This document shows, piece after piece, positions 5,728 through 7,140 of a stretch of DNA of 7,140 bases. Under the pieces are notes generated by a model. It ran no database searches. It was not told where the DNA came from and worked only from the letters and a program-made list of their open reading frames with translations. Made by a program: the position numbers and the translations under genes. Each line of letters opens with the position of its first letter. Position 1 is the first letter of the stretch. Source of the DNA: Nitrososphaerales archaeon TH5895 (GTDB lineage Archaea > Thermoproteota > Nitrososphaeria > Nitrososphaerales > Nitrososphaeraceae); NCBI GenBank assembly GCA_014523695.1, contig JAATVS010000075.1, positions 1-7,140 on the forward strand. The letters run 5' to 3'.

Positions 5728-6641
5728 GCCATCGACGCCTCCATCTCCAGAAGCTTCTGTACTCTCATCTGAACAGGAGGATGTGTTGAAAAAAGGTTAG
5801 CTATCGTTTGACGACCGGAATTTACTGGAATTATGAAAAAGGCATTAAGACCTTCCACCTTGCGTAGATCCTGATTCGGCACACGCTGCATCGTACCGCT
5901 AATCTTCATAAGAGCGTTGGCTAACTGTACCGGTTTTCCCGTCATCTGTGCCGACCCTCTATCAGCAGCGAACTCTCTGTACCTTGAAATTGCTCGGATT
6001 ACCAAAAAGCTGACCAGCCAAGTAACGGCGGCTACCGCTAGCATGATCAAGATTGCGCCACCACCACCGCCTCGATCTCTTCCTCCACCGTATCCACCCA
6101 TTCCCCCTCCATAAAGCCCGCCGAAGAAACCAAATTGCATCATGTACCAGGCGACGGTCGAGAAGAGACTGGCTAGTGTTATCACCAAAACGTCTCTGTT
6201 CATAATATGACTCAACTCATGTCCTATGACTCCCTCAAGTTCTTCGCTATTTAGGATATCCATCAAACCTGTAGTCACGGCAACCACTGAGCTCCTTTTA
6301 CTTTTTCCTGTAGCGAAAGCATTAGGTACTTTGGAATTAATCACTGCGATCTTTGGTTTTGGAAGATTGTTCCTTGCAATTATTCTTTCTACTAGTCCAT
6401 GCAACTCAGGATATTGTTCTCTGGTTACCACCTTTGCGCCTGAACTCCAAAGAACAATCTTGTCTGAGAAGTACCATTGTGATATAATCAGTACTAATGC
6501 GACTACGGTAACGGGTATAAAGCCCACGCCCATATAAACCAATACGCCAAGAAAAACAAGATAGGGCACCGTAAGTATCATGAAGCTCGTAATCATCCGT
6601 AATGTTAATCCGGTATCCCTTCGTTGCCAAGCTCTCGACAT
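5724..6641 (-). CDS. htpX: Membrane zinc metalloprotease HtpX (peptidase family M48)
   Basis: HtpX degrades damaged membrane proteins. The 305 residues show two N-terminal helices (about 17-38 and 41-57) and the pre-catalytic region NAFATGKSKRSSVVAVTTGL (107-126). The zinc motif is HELSH (His141, Glu142, His145), and the third ligand is Glu223 in SRYREFAADRG (219-229). Two more helices (about 151-173 and 196-216) lie between them, joined by a glycine-rich loop (174-195). The C-terminus has the family STHPPVQMRVQKLLEME. Length is normal and all catalytic residues are intact. The ATG at 6641 has AGAGG 7 bases upstream. It forms an overlapping pair with pspAB and faces pspA-pspAA, so membrane quality control by proteolysis and by membrane repair are encoded together. 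The call is certain. Confidence 0.95.
   Translation of the reverse strand: MSRAWQRRDTGLTLRMITSFMILTVPYLVFLGVLVYMGVGFIPVTVVALVLIISQWYFSDKIVLWSSGAKVVTREQYPELHGLVERIIARNNLPKPKIAVINSKVPNAFATGKSKRSSVVAVTTGLMDILNSEELEGVIGHELSHIMNRDVLVITLASLFSTVAWYMMQFGFFGGLYGGGMGGYGGGRDRGGGGGAILIMLAVAAVTWLVSFLVIRAISRYREFAADRGSAQMTGKPVQLANALMKISGTMQRVPNQDLRKVEGLNAFFIIPVNSGRQTIANLFSTHPPVQMRVQKLLEMEASMA
5738..5742 (-). promoter_or_regulatory. Shine-Dalgarno for pspAB
   Basis: GGAGG inside the last codons of htpX, with 10 bases to the GTG at 5727. The spacing is the same as before the second coxB segment. It decides the GTG start for a gene overlapping its upstream partner. Confidence 0.65.
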
Positions 6642-6648
6642 AAACTTG

Positions 6649-6653
6649 CCTCT
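6649..6653 (-). promoter_or_regulatory. Shine-Dalgarno for htpX
   Basis: AGAGG on the minus strand, 7 bases before the ATG at 6641. It supports this start. Confidence 0.5.
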
Positions 6654-6675
6654 AATACTTAGGATCTACAATGGA

Positions 6676-6686
6676 CATTTAAGATA
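6676..6686. promoter_or_regulatory. Divergent promoter core between htpX and the subtilase-like gene
   Basis: ACATTTAAGAT on plus reads ATCTTAAATGT on minus. Each contains a TTTAA/TTAAA TATA-like core. On the minus strand initiation near 6655 would give a leader of about 14 bases that includes AGAGG (6649-6653) before htpX. On the plus strand initiation near 6706 would lie shortly before the GTG at 6722. It is motif evidence only. Confidence 0.4.
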
Positions 6687-6721
6687 ATTGTTTACTATGT
6701 GTCACTTCGTTTTGGAATCTT

Positions 6722-7140
6722 GTGCAAGACGAAGAAATAGAAAATCCAATCACAGATGCTCATGCTGTTGTCGGAAATTGCGGCAATTGGGGAGCGTTTA
6801 TGAATAGCCAGGACTTTTGCGAAGAAATTGATAAATATTATGATCAACTCAATAGAAACAACGTGAACTTAAGGCCCCGAGGTTATTATTTGACTGCATT
6901 CCATCTTACTACTGCGATAGTTTTTAGCATAGCCCTATTGTTACAATCCATTTATGTTGTCGAAAACGTGGATGCACAGAACGACCTCACTTCTCCGAAA
7001 TCCAATGGAACTTCTGGGAATCAAAACGTGTCAGGTGAAACTGAAGTGGAGACCTATATCGTGACCTTGAAAAATCAGAGTTCGTCTGCTGATTTGGATG
7101 ATATTGTAAAGTTGGTGGAGCAGAAAGGTGCAAACGTAAC
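6722..7140 (+). CDS. N-terminus of a secreted subtilisin-like protease (inhibitor I9 propeptide), partial
   Basis: The frame is open from 6683 to the window edge. Starting at GTG 6722 it gives 139 codons. After a polar N-terminus comes a hydrophobic segment beginning just after LRPRGYY (FHLTTAIVFSIALLLQSIYV) with a plausible cleavage site VDA|QN. A Ser/Asn/Gly-rich linker follows, then ETYIVTLKNQSSSADLDDIV and KLVEQKGANV. This last part matches the beginning of the I9 propeptide that guides folding of subtilisin-family (S8) serine proteases; the catalytic domain would lie beyond the edge. The start is open. GTG 6722 fits the TATA box, while ATG 6800 has GGGGAG 6 bases upstream and shortens the stretch before the signal segment. 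A free-standing I9-like inhibitor is possible. The gene diverges from htpX. The exported nature is well supported; the protease identity is moderate. Confidence 0.65.
   Translation, partial: MQDEEIENPITDAHAVVGNCGNWGAFMNSQDFCEEIDKYYDQLNRNNVNLRPRGYYLTAFHLTTAIVFSIALLLQSIYVVENVDAQNDLTSPKSNGTSGNQNVSGETEVETYIVTLKNQSSSADLDDIVKLVEQKGANV
6788..6793 (+). promoter_or_regulatory. Shine-Dalgarno-like motif before alternative start at 6800
   Basis: The sequence here is TGGGGA/GGGGAG-like and G-rich, ending 6 bases before an in-frame ATG at 6800. If used, the subtilase-like protein begins 26 codons later than the GTG at 6722. Confidence 0.35.

Noticed and set aside
5917..6114. Proline-rich open frame opposite htpX
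   Set aside because: It is the complement of the glycine-rich loop codons (GGN read as CCN) inside a certain gene.

Overview
The window most likely comes from a Nitrososphaeria (Thaumarchaeota, ammonia-oxidising archaeon type) genome. The reasons are an archaeal PspA/PspAA/PspAB/HtpX set, an F420-dependent NADP reductase, and a heme-copper oxidase subunit II with a histidine-rich membrane protein upstream. Probable TATA boxes lie about 25 bp before short or absent leaders, Shine-Dalgarno motifs are seen only before internal or overlapping genes, and signal peptides end in A|Q. The base composition is moderately AT-rich. This placement is inferred from protein features and promoter style; no rRNA is present.

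Left part (1-1734, minus strand, respiratory region). In transcription order there is a 380-residue exported or membrane protein with a histidine-rich segment and an Ig-like outer domain (1734-592). A 91-residue protein follows (493-218) that looks like the signal peptide plus first transmembrane helix of cytochrome oxidase subunit II. Five bases later comes the second helix and start of the CuA domain of the same subunit (212, running off the left edge). Subunit II is thus encoded as two genes.

Middle part (1888-3652). A histidine phosphatase (minus) and an NpdG-type F420:NADPH oxidoreductase (plus) diverge from one short AT-rich promoter region. The reductase is followed by a small two-helix membrane protein of unknown role.

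Right part (3726-6641, envelope stress module). pspA and pspAA overlap on the plus strand (TAATG). They face htpX and pspAB, which overlap on the minus strand (GTGA). The two pairs converge with 14 bp between their stop codons. PspA is the membrane-remodelling protein, PspAA and PspAB are its usual archaeal/actinobacterial companions, and HtpX is a membrane zinc protease. The outstanding oddity is PspAA, whose normal C-terminal domain carries an extra N-terminal tail of about 111 residues, some 40% Lys/Arg.

At the right edge (from 6722 or 6800, plus strand) a secreted or anchored protein begins, diverging from htpX. It shows the start of a subtilisin-type propeptide (inhibitor I9) and is cut by the window end. 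No RNA genes, CRISPR arrays, insertion sequences or gene-free stretches over 300 bases were seen. The largest gap is 153 bases (1735-1887).
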